33,662 bases of DNA from Planctomycetota bacterium (GCA_003669555.1 QWOS01000122.1:1-33662); one strand, 5' to 3'. Shown: positions 14,747-23,575, counted from the first letter of the stretch. The notes: generated by a model not told the origin, from the letters alone. Made by a program: numbers and translations.

Positions 14747-16557
14747 TTCAGCCGCAAGGGCCAGGCCCGGAGAGCGATCCAGGCCTTGGTCCTGCGGGTG
14801 AGCGACAGCCTTTCGATCAGCACCCGGCCCGGCACCAGGGCCAGGTGCTCGAGCAGGCCCTGGTAGATCCCCACCAGGGCCGTGAACATGGCCGCGCCGG
14901 GTGCCGGCAAGTGCCGACGCAACCGCCAGGCCATCCGGTAATAGCCTCTGGCCCGCCGCACTTCGAATTCCATCAGGGCCCGGAAAGCCGGTCCATCCTC
15001 TCCCCGGGCAATCGATTCTTCGCTCACCCCGAACCGACGCAGGTCCTCGAGCGGCAGGTACAGTCTGCCACGCGCGGCATCTTCCCTGAGGTCGCGCAAT
15101 ATATTCGTCCACTGCAGCGCGTATCCTGCGGCAATGGCTGCCGGGCGGGCCCGTTCCCTGCGGCAACCCCAGATTGCCAGGCAACACAGTCCCACCACCG
15201 AGGCCACCTTGTGACAATAGATTTCGGCTTGCTCCCTGGTCTCGAAACGGAGCGGCTCGAGATCCATCGCCACCCCATCGATGGCCTCTTCCAGATGTGC
15301 CGGATCAATGGCAAACGCCCTGATCGCGGCCATCAGGGCAGGATGTACAGGATGGCTGTGCTCGCCGGCAAGGGCGTGGCGCAACGCCAGCCGCCACATC
15401 GCAAGATTCTCGACGGGATCTTCGCCTGGAGCCGGCTCGTCAGCCAGGTCATCGGTGACGCGGAGGAAAGCATACAAGGCGCACATCGCCTGATGTTGCC
15501 GTGATGGCAACAGGCTGAAGGCGGGGTAAAAATTTCCCGCCTTGGTCCGGGCCACCTCGCGGCACCAGTGTTGTGAGGCCTGCAAGCGGCCCCCACTCCC
15601 ACGGCTGGAACCAGGTTGCCCCCACAGTCTTGGCATCACAAGACCGGCCATGCGGCCCACCGTGCCAGCCATCAGGCGCAATTTGCCAATCCGCCCCACG
15701 GTGGGACGACTGACCAGGGTATCGCCTCCCTGCCTTTCAATGGCATCGAGGATGGCATTGCCGCCCTGGTAAAAAAGGCGGATCTGCGCCGCCAGCGGCC
15801 CGGTCAGGTCATCGAGCAGGGGTTGGCCGGCATGAAAAAAACCGCGGGTGACAGCGACGAGGTGGAGTACCAGCTTTTTCAGGGCTGCGGTGGCAACCGG
15901 TGCATCCAGGTCCGGCGCTGTCACACCAAATTGCTGACGCAGGTCGGCTGGCAGATAGATCCGGCCCAAGGCCCGGTCACGGCCTATGTCTTGCCAGAAA
16001 TTGGCCAGTTGCAAAGCCGTGCAAATGGCATCCGACCAGCCATCGCGCACCAGGTTGGCAGCCCCGAAAATCCGCAGCACCAGACGCCCCACCGGATTGG
16101 CCGAGCCACGACAATACTCCAGCAACTCGTCCAGGGAAGGATGGTCCATCATCACCTTGTCGCGCTCGAAGGCATCGATGAGGTGGTGGAACGGCTCGAG
16201 GGGGAGAGACATTTCTTCGACGGTCGCCCGCAACGCCACAAAGACCGGATGGGAAGGACAATGACCAGGCTCGGCAAGGGCGTTCAGCTGGGTCCGCCAC
16301 CAGGCCAGCAGCCGGGTTGATTCAGCGGTATCAGCCACCTCATCCGCCAGGTTATCGGCCCAGCGACTAAAAGCATACACAGAGTGCATATGATATCTGG
16401 CGCGACCACGCACCCAAAAGGTCAGCACCGAAAAATTCTCATAATGCGACTGAGCCAGACGCTGGCAATACGAGCGGGCGGCCGCCAGGTCTCCACCCCA
16501 GGGGGACGACTGCGGGCCGTATCGACGCAAATCCTGCTGAAACCAACTATCCGGCAT
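14569..16557 (-). CDS. hpnC-hpnD: Fused HpnC-HpnD squalene synthase
   Basis: A 662-residue protein with two complete squalene/phytoene synthase domains. The first (about residues 20-290) is HpnC-like, with SHYENFSV and Asp-rich motifs DNLADE (68-73) and QDIGRD (189-194). The second (about 325-605) is HpnD-like, with AGNFYPAFSLLP, DDLADE (369-374) and NILRDLREDA (485-494). In the known hopanoid route HpnD makes presqualene diphosphate from two farnesyl diphosphates, HpnC turns it into hydroxysqualene and HpnE reduces this to squalene. One polypeptide here should cover the first two steps. All metal-binding Asp motifs are intact. HpnE and a cyclase are not in the window. After about residue 605 a Gly/Ser-rich tail of some 57 residues is read from the strand opposite the lipoprotein gene and is not part of either domain. 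ATG 16557 has AGGGAG seven bases upstream; a GTG just before it is possible. Confidence 0.9.
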   Translation of the reverse strand: MPDSWFQQDLRRYGPQSSPWGGDLAAARSYCQRLAQSHYENFSVLTFWVRGRARYHMHSVYAFSRWADNLADEVADTAESTRLLAWWRTQLNALAEPGHCPSHPVFVALRATVEEMSLPLEPFHHLIDAFERDKVMMDHPSLDELLEYCRGSANPVGRLVLRIFGAANLVRDGWSDAICTALQLANFWQDIGRDRALGRIYLPADLRQQFGVTAPDLDAPVATAALKKLVLHLVAVTRGFFHAGQPLLDDLTGPLAAQIRLFYQGGNAILDAIERQGGDTLVSRPTVGRIGKLRLMAGTVGRMAGLVMPRLWGQPGSSRGSGGRLQASQHWCREVARTKAGNFYPAFSLLPSRQHQAMCALYAFLRVTDDLADEPAPGEDPVENLAMWRLALRHALAGEHSHPVHPALMAAIRAFAIDPAHLEEAIDGVAMDLEPLRFETREQAEIYCHKVASVVGLCCLAIWGCRRERARPAAIAAGYALQWTNILRDLREDAARGRLYLPLEDLRRFGVSEESIARGEDGPAFRALMEFEVRRARGYYRMAWRLRRHLPAPGAAMFTALVGIYQGLLEHLALVPGRVLIERLSLTRRTKAWIALRAWPLRLNQVPKPGRISPGSRGGGATLRGMMGSDGVVSGRGIRNSQGSLAGKPLGGTSTGTLPGGG

Positions 16558-16736
16558 CACACCGCTCCCTTGCCATCGCCCAACGCTCCCATCCGGTATC
16601 CATCCCAGGCATGTTTCACTCAGGGGCCCACCGGTACAAACGGCATGGCCCTGGGCCAGACTTGGCTGTTCCCTCGAACCAAGGCTTTAGATTATGGTTT
16701 TAGACGGGGTGACCGCACCCCCAACGCCTGACAGTC

Positions 16737-16767
16737 AGAAAACCCGGGCCCGGGTCGTGGGTTTTCT
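16737..16767. repeat. Inverted repeat with a CCCGGGCCCGGG palindrome
   Basis: AGAAAACCC (16737-16745) and GGGTTTTCT (16759-16767) pair around a 13-base loop, and the 12-base palindrome CCCGGGCCCGGG (16743-16754) lies inside. It ends 13 bases before the AGGAGG ribosome binding site of the transglutaminase gene, in the divergent region with hpnC-hpnD. On the plus strand it looks like a terminator or attenuator ending in TTTTCTTT. It could also be an operator. Confidence 0.45.
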
Positions 16768-16793
16768 TTGGTGAAAAGCAGGAGGATTCCAGC

Positions 16794-18872
16794 TTGCGCC
16801 CTCTTTATCCCCAGCATTTCCATCCCCGGCATAGCACCCTGGGTTCCGGTCGTAATCCGGTAGCCTGGATAGTCGGTCTGGTGCTGCTGGCAAATCTCGG
16901 CATGCCGCTGCCAATCACCCCCAGGCTGATGGCCGAACCACCCGTCAAGCCTGCCAGTCAGGCCTGGCCCCTGAAGCGTGGCCCGGCACCTGCCTGGGCA
17001 GGACTGCCCGGGAATCTCGCCGGGGCACTGCCGGTCCCCAGGGAATGGCTGGAGGAGCACGGGGCGGTATTCCTGCATGTTTCTTCGCGCCACCTTCTGG
17101 AAACCGATGGGACCATCACTGTTTGCACCACCGAAGTGGTCCGTTTGCTGGGCCGCAAGGCCATCGCCATCCTTGGAGATCACCGAAGCATCCTGTTCGA
17201 CCCCGCTTTTGAGGAATGTACCCTCCACCAGGCTTTCGCGGTAGCTGCGGATGGCTCGCGACGGGAACTCGAAGCCCGGCAGTGCCAGGTCCGGGACATG
17301 ATCACTGATTATGCCGTCTACGATAATCAAAAACAGGCGATCCTGTCTTTTCCCGGCCTGCAGCCCGGAGACACCGTGGTGGTGCAATGGACCACACGCG
17401 GCAAAAATCCCGAGTACCGTGGCGAAATGTTTGGCAGACACTCCGTAGGTATGGTGGCCTACCCTACGCTGGAAGAGGTGTTGGAAGTGGGCGTGCCAGT
17501 TGGCAAAACCCTGCATGCCCAGGCCACTGGCACCCCCACGAAGCACACCACCCAGGGCGTGGACTGGTCCGTATGGCGCTCAGTCAGGCTTGAGCCACTC
17601 GAGGTGGAAGATTCACAGACCCACTATTTGCGCGACCAGGAACCCCATGTGAATTTTTCCACCTTCCCCACCTGGCAGAGTGTGGGGACCTGGCAATTGA
17701 ACCTGAAGCCTGATGTCTGGAAGGCCGGTCCGGGGGTTGGGCCCCTGGTAGACCAGTTGGTCGCTGGGGAAAGTGTCCCCGAACGAAAAGCAGCCCGCCT
17801 CACCCACTGGGTCAAACGCAACATCCGGTACCTTTCCATGGGAGCAGAGCATCATTTCACCCCGCACTCCCCCGAGGATGTGCTGAAAAACCGCCATGGT
17901 GACTGCAAAGACACCGCCCAACTGCTGGCCGCCATGCTGCTACGCGCCGGCATTGCCACAGAAATCGCCTCCCTGGGTGTGCTGGGGGACGGGCAGGTTG
18001 ATTCCCGGGTGCCATCCCCGTGGGCCAGCCATGCCGTGGTGGTGGCAACAATCAACGGCCGGGCCCACTGGATAGATACCACTCATGACCTGGCCGCATG
18101 GAACCACCTCAACGAGATGGACTGCGACAGGCAATGCTATCTCGTGAATGCCCAAGGGGTTTGCCGCTTGCTGCGCTCTCCCGCCAATACAGCCGCAGAT
18201 TGTCAATGGGTGTGCCAATCGAAGCTGATTATCCGCCCCGATGGCACTGCTTCCTTGACCCGGACCATCGAAGCCCGGGGGGAGGCGGCGGTGAGCTACC
18301 GCGATGCGTTCCTGGAGGAACCGCCGGCCCGAAGAAAAAAATATCTGGAAGACGAAATGCAAGAACTGGCCCGCGAGGTGGTGGTGAGTCAGGTGCGGGT
18401 GGATGCCGCCAACCTGAACGACCTGGAAGCCCCTTTGCGGTTTGAATGCCTGGCCGAGCTGAAGGGGCTTTTCGATCCACCCGTCAATGCCGGGGACATG
18501 GTACCCCTCAGCCTGACCGAGCCCCTGGCCTGGGATAAATGGTTGTCGCTCAAGACACGCTTTGGTGGCCCGGACAAGCCATTGCGTCTGGAGCAGCCGT
18601 TTATTCTGGAGAGTACCATTGAAGTTGAACTGACCGGCACACTGAAACAAACACAACCACCCGAGGAATCACGGCTTGCCACCCCCTGGGGCACCATCGC
18701 CAGGCGGGTGAAAGCTGATGCCTCGGGTCAGAAATTTGTGCTGCGGTTTCGCGCCACCCGTTTGCCGGGCGAGGTGGCTGGCCCAGACCGGACTCGCTAC
18801 CTCGAATTCCTCGAAGGGGCCCGGGAAACCTTCCAGGCCCTGCTGCCGCTGGAAAGCGGCAAGTCGCCCTGA
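16794..18872 (+). CDS. Secreted DUF3857/transglutaminase-like protein
   Basis: A 692-residue protein with a hydrophobic export segment at about residues 22-37, after a long basic N-terminus. Residues about 80-300 are DUF3857-like (TDGTITVCTTEVVRLLG, FPGLQPGDTVVVQWT). The transglutaminase-like core at about 325-430 has the expected triad: Cys371 in NRHGDCKDTAQLLAAML, His413 in ASHAVVV and Asp428 in HWIDTT. A beta-rich C-terminal part follows, as in other DUF3857 proteins. The fold hydrolyses or transfers amides, or cuts peptides; the substrate is unknown. The start codon is a TTG at 16794, chosen because a perfect AGGAGG lies eight bases upstream and no ATG fits better before the export signal. 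The hairpin at 16737-16767 lies in the leader. Transcribed divergently from hpnC-hpnD. Confidence 0.88.
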   Translation: MRPLYPQHFHPRHSTLGSGRNPVAWIVGLVLLANLGMPLPITPRLMAEPPVKPASQAWPLKRGPAPAWAGLPGNLAGALPVPREWLEEHGAVFLHVSSRHLLETDGTITVCTTEVVRLLGRKAIAILGDHRSILFDPAFEECTLHQAFAVAADGSRRELEARQCQVRDMITDYAVYDNQKQAILSFPGLQPGDTVVVQWTTRGKNPEYRGEMFGRHSVGMVAYPTLEEVLEVGVPVGKTLHAQATGTPTKHTTQGVDWSVWRSVRLEPLEVEDSQTHYLRDQEPHVNFSTFPTWQSVGTWQLNLKPDVWKAGPGVGPLVDQLVAGESVPERKAARLTHWVKRNIRYLSMGAEHHFTPHSPEDVLKNRHGDCKDTAQLLAAMLLRAGIATEIASLGVLGDGQVDSRVPSPWASHAVVVATINGRAHWIDTTHDLAAWNHLNEMDCDRQCYLVNAQGVCRLLRSPANTAADCQWVCQSKLIIRPDGTASLTRTIEARGEAAVSYRDAFLEEPPARRKKYLEDEMQELAREVVVSQVRVDAANLNDLEAPLRFECLAELKGLFDPPVNAGDMVPLSLTEPLAWDKWLSLKTRFGGPDKPLRLEQPFILESTIEVELTGTLKQTQPPEESRLATPWGTIARRVKADASGQKFVLRFRATRLPGEVAGPDRTRYLEFLEGARETFQALLPLESGKSP

Positions 18873-18911
18873 CCAGGCCCGGTGTACACCTCCACCAACG
18901 CCACCCTGGCA

Positions 18912-19106
18912 TCAAACCCGTTTGGCGGGGACTGCCGGGGCTTCTTCTTCAGCTTTCGCAGGGAGTAACTCCTGACGGAAGATCGCGACATCGCGTGGTG
19001 CTTCGATGCCGAGGCGGATTTTGCCTCGGTCGATATCCACAACGGTGATGCAGATCTGATCGCCGATGAAGATTTTTTCTCCTAGTTTTCGGCTTAAGAC
19101 CAGCAT
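18912..19106 (-). CDS. csrA: Carbon storage regulator CsrA
   Basis: A 64-residue CsrA/RsmA protein. MLVLSRKLGEKIFIGDQI at the N-terminus and GKIRLGIEAPRDVAIFRQEL are the conserved beta strands; the Arg in APRDV is the RNA-contact residue of the family. The C-terminal tail (PAKAEEEAPAVPAKRV) is short and variable. CsrA dimers bind GGA motifs in mRNA leaders and block or stabilise translation. The start at 19106 has AGGAGG eight bases upstream; a longer open frame to 19169 adds residues foreign to the family. The ribosome binding site itself sits in CAGGAGG, a possible CsrA site, so feedback control is plausible. No flagellar genes, its common neighbours, are nearby. The gene is convergent with the transglutaminase gene (39-base gap). 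Confidence 0.95.
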   Translation of the reverse strand: MLVLSRKLGEKIFIGDQICITVVDIDRGKIRLGIEAPRDVAIFRQELLPAKAEEEAPAVPAKRV

Positions 19107-19451
19107 TTCGCCACCCTCCTGATGCGCAGCCGCCTTGACAATCCGTATCTGCGCAACCATACGCCGCAACTGCGGAAGGGAAGGTCAAAGGAGCTTTTTT
19201 TTCGCCTCACCTTCGGGGCGCCCCATGCTACGACCGTCATACCCGTCAGACTACCGCCCACTTGGCCCAAACGGATGGCCCAGGCCCCGCCTGATGGTTC
19301 CATCAGCCACTCAAAGACGAATCCAAGCCCTTTTGCATCTGGTTTCGTGCCGGATCGAGTTGACACCACCGGAGCCGATGCCAGAATGAACGAGCTTTAC
19401 CGATCCACCCTAAGAATCCAGGAATCGCCTACCCCCTGGGGAACACAGCCC
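19107..19451. other. Divergent intergenic region between csrA and TIGR03067 gene
   Basis: About 345 bases. It should contain promoters for both genes. The plus-strand frame of the downstream gene stays open back to 19122, but the peptide upstream of 19452 has no signal-peptide or domain character, so I treat it as non-coding. An ATG at 19386 is an alternative but weaker start for that gene. No well-spaced promoter hexamers stand out. Confidence 0.45.
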
Positions 19452-19985
19452 ATGCCCGCCAGTAGTCGTTTTCTCCTTGTCTTGCCGGGTTTCCTTGCCT
19501 GTCTGGGCCTTGGTCTGGCTCAGGAGCCTGCCCCCAAATCCTCGGAGAAACCTCTGCCCGCGGTCAGCGACACACCGTTGGCCAACCTGCAGGGGTTATG
19601 GGAACTGGCGCAAGTGGAGGCGGAAGGCAACTTCTTGCCACCCGGGCTGTTTGGCCCCGCTACCCTTGAAGTGAAGGGCAATCGCTACCTGCTCACCCGC
19701 AACGGGCTGGAAATCAAGGGGTTGCTGGTATCGCCCAAAGATGGCAAACCCTTCAAACCCGACAACGGCAAAGCCGGCGGCAAACCAGAACAGCTTCTCA
19801 TGCCCCTGGATATCATCCCGGAGGTGGATGGCAAGTCTACCATGCTCCAGGAAGGCCTCTGCAAGGTGGAGGGCGACAAACTTTTTCTTTGTTCCGGGCC
19901 GCCCGGAGTCGGCAGGCCCACCAGCCTTGCCACCCAGGGCAAGCCCCAGATCACCGTGATGATTTTCATGAAGAAAAAGCCTTGA
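19452..19985 (+). CDS. Secreted TIGR03067 domain protein
   Basis: A 177-residue protein with a Sec signal peptide (SSRFLLVLPGFLACLGLGLA, cleavage probably after AQ). The mature part begins after a Pro/Lys linker with LQGLWELAQVEAEGNFLPP and ends with GLCKVEGDKLFLCSG then RPTSLAT. This is the pattern of TIGR03067, a lipocalin-like domain of unknown function common in Gemmata-type planctomycetes. It should reside outside the cytoplasmic membrane. The start at 19452 was chosen because it gives a proper signal peptide; the upstream GGGGA is about ten bases away. Its TGA (19983-19985) overlaps the proposed TTG start of the following gamma-glutamyltransferase gene, so the pair is probably one transcription unit. 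Confidence 0.8.
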   Translation: MPASSRFLLVLPGFLACLGLGLAQEPAPKSSEKPLPAVSDTPLANLQGLWELAQVEAEGNFLPPGLFGPATLEVKGNRYLLTRNGLEIKGLLVSPKDGKPFKPDNGKAGGKPEQLLMPLDIIPEVDGKSTMLQEGLCKVEGDKLFLCSGPPGVGRPTSLATQGKPQITVMIFMKKKP

Positions 19986-21634
19986 TTCCCTTTTTGCCGC
20001 TGTTTTTGGGCCTCCTGCCCATCCTGTGGTGCCAAACCCCCGATTCTTTCGCCAAACAAGCGGTGGTGAGTGTTTCGCGTCCCGCCAGCGAAGTTGGTGC
20101 TGCCATTTTGCGTGATGGCGGTAATGCTGTGGATGCGGCCATTGCCACCGCCTTCGCCTTGGCGGTGACACACCCCCAGGCTGGCAACATCGCCGGGGGC
20201 GGGTTCATGGTGGCGGTCCCCCCCGCCGGCCGGGCCCAGGTGGTTGATTTCCGCGAGACAGCCCCCGCCAGGGCCAGGGAACGCATGTTCCAGCCCGGTG
20301 AAAGCACGCGGACGGCAAAAACCGCAGGTGTCCCCGGGAGCGTTGCCGGACTGGAGCTGGCCCACAAATCATGGGGCAAACTCCCCTGGTCCAAGCTGGT
20401 AGATCCGGCTGTCCGTTTGGCTCGCGAAGGGTTCATTGTTGAACTTTCGCTGGCCAGGTCCCTCAATTCGGTGCTGCCAGAAACCCCCCGGTCGCATCCG
20501 GAGTTCAGCCGCGTTTTCAGCCGGGCCGATCAACAGCCCTGGCAGGCGGGCGACCGTATGGTCCTGCCTGAGCTCGCAGTCTGCCTGCAGGCGATCCGCG
20601 ACCATGGGCGGGACGGTTTTTACAAGGGTTTTGTCGCCGGGTTGCTGGTGGCCGAGATGGAGAAATCAGGTGGGCTGATCAGCCGGCAAGACCTGATGGA
20701 TTACCGGGCCGTGTTGCGCGACCCCATACGCATTCCCTTCCGTGACCACGAGATCCTCGCCGTCCCTCCCCCCAGTTCAGGCGGTGTCTGTCTGGCACTG
20801 CTGTGTGGCATGCTCGAAACACGCGCCCCCCGGCAAGGCGACCGTTTTGACGCGGCCAATATTCATTTCCTGGCTGAGTGCATGCGTCGGACCTTCCGCG
20901 AGCGGGCGCGGTGGATTGGTGACCCCGCCTTCGCCACAGTGCCAAAAAGCCTGCTGAGTCAGGCCTTCGCCCGCGAACTGGCGGCTGGTATCCGCCCCGA
21001 CCGCGCGACCCCGAGCGAATCGCTGGCCGGTGATATTCCCCTGGCGGGAGAGGGCGGCAGCACCACGCACCTGTCGGTGATCGATGCGGACGGGTTCGCT
21101 GTGAGCCTGACTACCACACTGGAAGACACCTACGGTTCACGGGTGGTGACGCGGGGTGGCGGATTCATTCTCAACAACGAAATGGGTGATTTCAACTGGA
21201 TACCGGGCCGCACCACGCGGGACGGCAGGATTGGCACCCCACCCAACCTCATCGCCCCTGGCAAACGCATGCTCAGTTCCCAATGTCCTGTGGTGGTGCT
21301 GAAAGAAGGCAAGGTGATTGCGGTCTGCGGCAGCCCGGGTGGCCGCACCATCCCGAACACGGTGATGCAGGTACTTTGGAACCTGCTGGAATGGCAAATG
21401 GAGCCTCGTCTGGCGGTTGATTCTCCCCGCATTCATCACCAGTGGTTCCCGGATCAGATCCGCCTGGAGGCCATGCCGAACCGGCAACCGCTGGCTGACG
21501 GCCTAAAAGCCCGTGGCCACACCGTTATCCTGTCCGCCCAGGGCGATGCCCACACCCTGTGGGTGGACCGGCGCACCGGCCGGATCATCGCCGCCCCGGA
21601 CAGACGGATTGAAGGTGCCGCCGCCGGAAACTGA
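19982..21634 (+). CDS. ggt: Gamma-glutamyltransferase
   Basis: A 550-residue GGT-family precursor. It has an export signal (IPFLPLFLGLLPILWCQ), then the family core: AVVSVSRPASEVGAAIL, GGNAVDAAIATAFAL, GGGFMVAV and the DFRETAP segment. It is cut before the nucleophile Thr361 in GEGGSTTHLSVID to give the active two-chain enzyme. Later motifs such as GSRVVTRGGGFILNNEM and SPGGRTIPNTVMQVL are intact. The enzyme removes the gamma-glutamyl group of glutathione and related peptides outside the cytoplasm. The start is proposed as the TTG at 19982, overlapping the TGA of the previous gene, because it places a signal peptide at the N-terminus; the ATG at 19889 would put 31 unrelated residues in front. 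A lysine/A-rich stretch rather than a clear ribosome binding site precedes it, so translation is probably coupled. Confidence 0.9.
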   Translation: MIPFLPLFLGLLPILWCQTPDSFAKQAVVSVSRPASEVGAAILRDGGNAVDAAIATAFALAVTHPQAGNIAGGGFMVAVPPAGRAQVVDFRETAPARARERMFQPGESTRTAKTAGVPGSVAGLELAHKSWGKLPWSKLVDPAVRLAREGFIVELSLARSLNSVLPETPRSHPEFSRVFSRADQQPWQAGDRMVLPELAVCLQAIRDHGRDGFYKGFVAGLLVAEMEKSGGLISRQDLMDYRAVLRDPIRIPFRDHEILAVPPPSSGGVCLALLCGMLETRAPRQGDRFDAANIHFLAECMRRTFRERARWIGDPAFATVPKSLLSQAFARELAAGIRPDRATPSESLAGDIPLAGEGGSTTHLSVIDADGFAVSLTTTLEDTYGSRVVTRGGGFILNNEMGDFNWIPGRTTRDGRIGTPPNLIAPGKRMLSSQCPVVVLKEGKVIAVCGSPGGRTIPNTVMQVLWNLLEWQMEPRLAVDSPRIHHQWFPDQIRLEAMPNRQPLADGLKARGHTVILSAQGDAHTLWVDRRTGRIIAAPDRRIEGAAAGN

Positions 21635-21645
21635 GAGCCGGTTCA

Positions 21646-21680
21646 CCCCAGCCAGCCTCAAAACCAGGCTGGGGCGGTTT
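21646..21680. terminator. Bidirectional terminator between ggt and lactate permease genes
   Basis: CCCCAGCC (21646-21653) pairs with GGCTGGGG (21667-21674); an alternative stem CCAGCCT/AGGCTGG is also possible. The plus strand continues with CGGTTTTC, and the minus strand with the AACC of the upstream side. It lies between the stop codons of two convergent genes (21634 and 21681) and is well placed to end both. Confidence 0.6.
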
Positions 21681-23438
21681 TCATTCCGGTAGATGCGGCA
21701 CCAGGAAATGCAACTGGGGCACATAGGCCTGAGCCAGGACCAGCAACCCCATCAGCACCGCCAGCACCACCGAGTAGACCACCACAGTGCGAAAAATCTC
21801 CGCCTCACGCCCCGACTGGTGTGTGGCCGCGGTGGCCACGACGATCGATTGGGCATCAATCATCTTGCCCATCACCCCACCCGTGCTGTTGGCGGTACAG
21901 ATCAAAACTTGCGCCTGTCCCTCATCCAGCCCAGGCATATATCCGCCATGATGCAACTCCAGGGCGGTGAGCTTCTGCAAGCTGCCAAACAGCGCATTGC
22001 TGCCCGCATCGGTGCCGGTGAGGAACACTCCCAGCCAGCCCAGCATCGCTGCGAAAAACGGGTACAGGCCACCCGTCCCGGCAAAGGCGTGCCCCAGGGT
22101 GGCATCCATGCCCGCGTACTTGGTCACTGCGCTCAGGCCAAGCATGAAGGCGATGGTCGGTAACGGCTCCACCATCTGGCGGGCAGTCACCTGGGCAGCC
22201 TTCCAGCCTGTGGCCAGGGGCACCTGCAAGATCAGCATCGACAGACCGAAGGCGAGTAGCACCGGTGTGCCTGGGGCGGTGACCCAGCGAAAATCAAAGG
22301 TGGCTTTCTCGCGCTCCTCCGGCCTGGAACGCATCAGGGCATCGCGCTGCACACCCTCATGTAGAGATCCCAGGGGAATCTGTACCCGGGTGGGGATGCC
22401 ACCCGGCAACAGAACCGGTCCGCGCTCCTCGGCCTGCCGCAACAGGCCGGCACCGATCAGGAGCAGCGACATCAGGGCGAACGGGATCCAGGCGCGCACC
22501 CAGGGCCACACGCCGGTCACTCCCACCGAACCCCGGGTATCCACGGCGGTCCACGGCCCGCTTCGCAGTGGGTCTTTCAAAGGCGGCGCCTGCCAGAGAC
22601 GCAAAAAACCGGCCGTTACCAACATGGAAAAAATACCACCGCCAATATCAGTGAGCGGGTACAACTCCCCCAATCCGTGTAAATGAGCGGTGGCAAACAG
22701 GTATTGCGAGGCCGCGAAGCTGCCACCCGAAACCAGCAAGGCTGGCCAGATGGCCAACAGGTCGCGTAGGGTGCATACCCGCAGCAGCATCACCGCGGGC
22801 ACAAACATGGAAAACAATGGCAACTGATGGCCAGCCATCACGCTCAGCGTGGCGGTATCGAGCGAAGTCACCGAGTGCAAAGTGATCAGAGGCACCCCCA
22901 GGCCACCAAAAGCCACCGGCGAGGTGTTGGCAATCAGGCACAAGACCGCGGCCTCCAGAGGGGGGAACCCCAACCCGACCAGAATGGCACCGCAAATCGC
23001 CACCGGGGTACCGGCCCCCGCCGCCGCCTCAAGAAAGGCCCCAAAACAAAATCCGACCAGCACGGCCTGGAGCCGCACATCCGCCGAAATGCGGCAAACC
23101 GAGGCGCGCACCAGATCAAACGAACCGCACTGGACGGTCAGGTTGTAGAGCAGCATGCCACAAACAACGGTGTAACCAATGGGCAGCACGCCGAACAACG
23201 CGCCATGGGCGAACGCCAGGCCGGCAAGATCAGCAGGCATGCCCCAAAGAAAAACCGCTAAAACAAGCGCTGTTACAGTACCCGCCAATCCCGCTAGGGG
23301 TGCCCGCCATCTGGCCACCACCAGACTCAGGAAAAGCACCAGGACAGGCGCCGCCGCCGCCGCGATGGACAGGGCCCGGCCAAGCGTCCACCCCAATCCG
23401 TCGAGCGGGTCCAGGCGTTGCACATACAAAAGATCCAT
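21681..23438 (-). CDS. lctP: L-lactate permease family transporter
   Basis: A 585-residue membrane protein with many hydrophobic segments, of the LctP (lactate/glycolate permease) family. Typical stretches are GFCFGAFLEAAAGAGTPVAI, LIANTSPVAFGGLGVPLITL, GWLGVFLTGTDAGSNALFGS and ANSTGGVMGKMIDAQSIVVA; the last two are highly conserved in the family. It should import lactate or related 2-hydroxy acids with protons across the inner membrane. The start is set at the ATG at 23438 (MDLLYVQRLDPLDGLGW), since family members begin shortly before the first membrane helix. The open frame extends to 23606 and ATGs at 23465 and 23537 cannot be excluded; none has a strong ribosome binding site. A central hydrophilic loop (about residues 340-400) is longer than usual. 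The gene is divergent from the ECF transporter pair. Confidence 0.9.
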   Translation of the reverse strand: MDLLYVQRLDPLDGLGWTLGRALSIAAAAAPVLVLFLSLVVARWRAPLAGLAGTVTALVLAVFLWGMPADLAGLAFAHGALFGVLPIGYTVVCGMLLYNLTVQCGSFDLVRASVCRISADVRLQAVLVGFCFGAFLEAAAGAGTPVAICGAILVGLGFPPLEAAVLCLIANTSPVAFGGLGVPLITLHSVTSLDTATLSVMAGHQLPLFSMFVPAVMLLRVCTLRDLLAIWPALLVSGGSFAASQYLFATAHLHGLGELYPLTDIGGGIFSMLVTAGFLRLWQAPPLKDPLRSGPWTAVDTRGSVGVTGVWPWVRAWIPFALMSLLLIGAGLLRQAEERGPVLLPGGIPTRVQIPLGSLHEGVQRDALMRSRPEEREKATFDFRWVTAPGTPVLLAFGLSMLILQVPLATGWKAAQVTARQMVEPLPTIAFMLGLSAVTKYAGMDATLGHAFAGTGGLYPFFAAMLGWLGVFLTGTDAGSNALFGSLQKLTALELHHGGYMPGLDEGQAQVLICTANSTGGVMGKMIDAQSIVVATAATHQSGREAEIFRTVVVYSVVLAVLMGLLVLAQAYVPQLHFLVPHLPE

Positions 23439-23575
23439 AGATGCACCCGGTGGTGAGTTGAACATCGCAAGATGGCGAGTGGGGCAGATTGTAAGCTTTT
23501 TAAAAACAGGCACAATGAGCGGAAAGGCGTCGTGCATGGTTTGCCCAGACGCACCCCGGGGGAACTGATAGCCGC

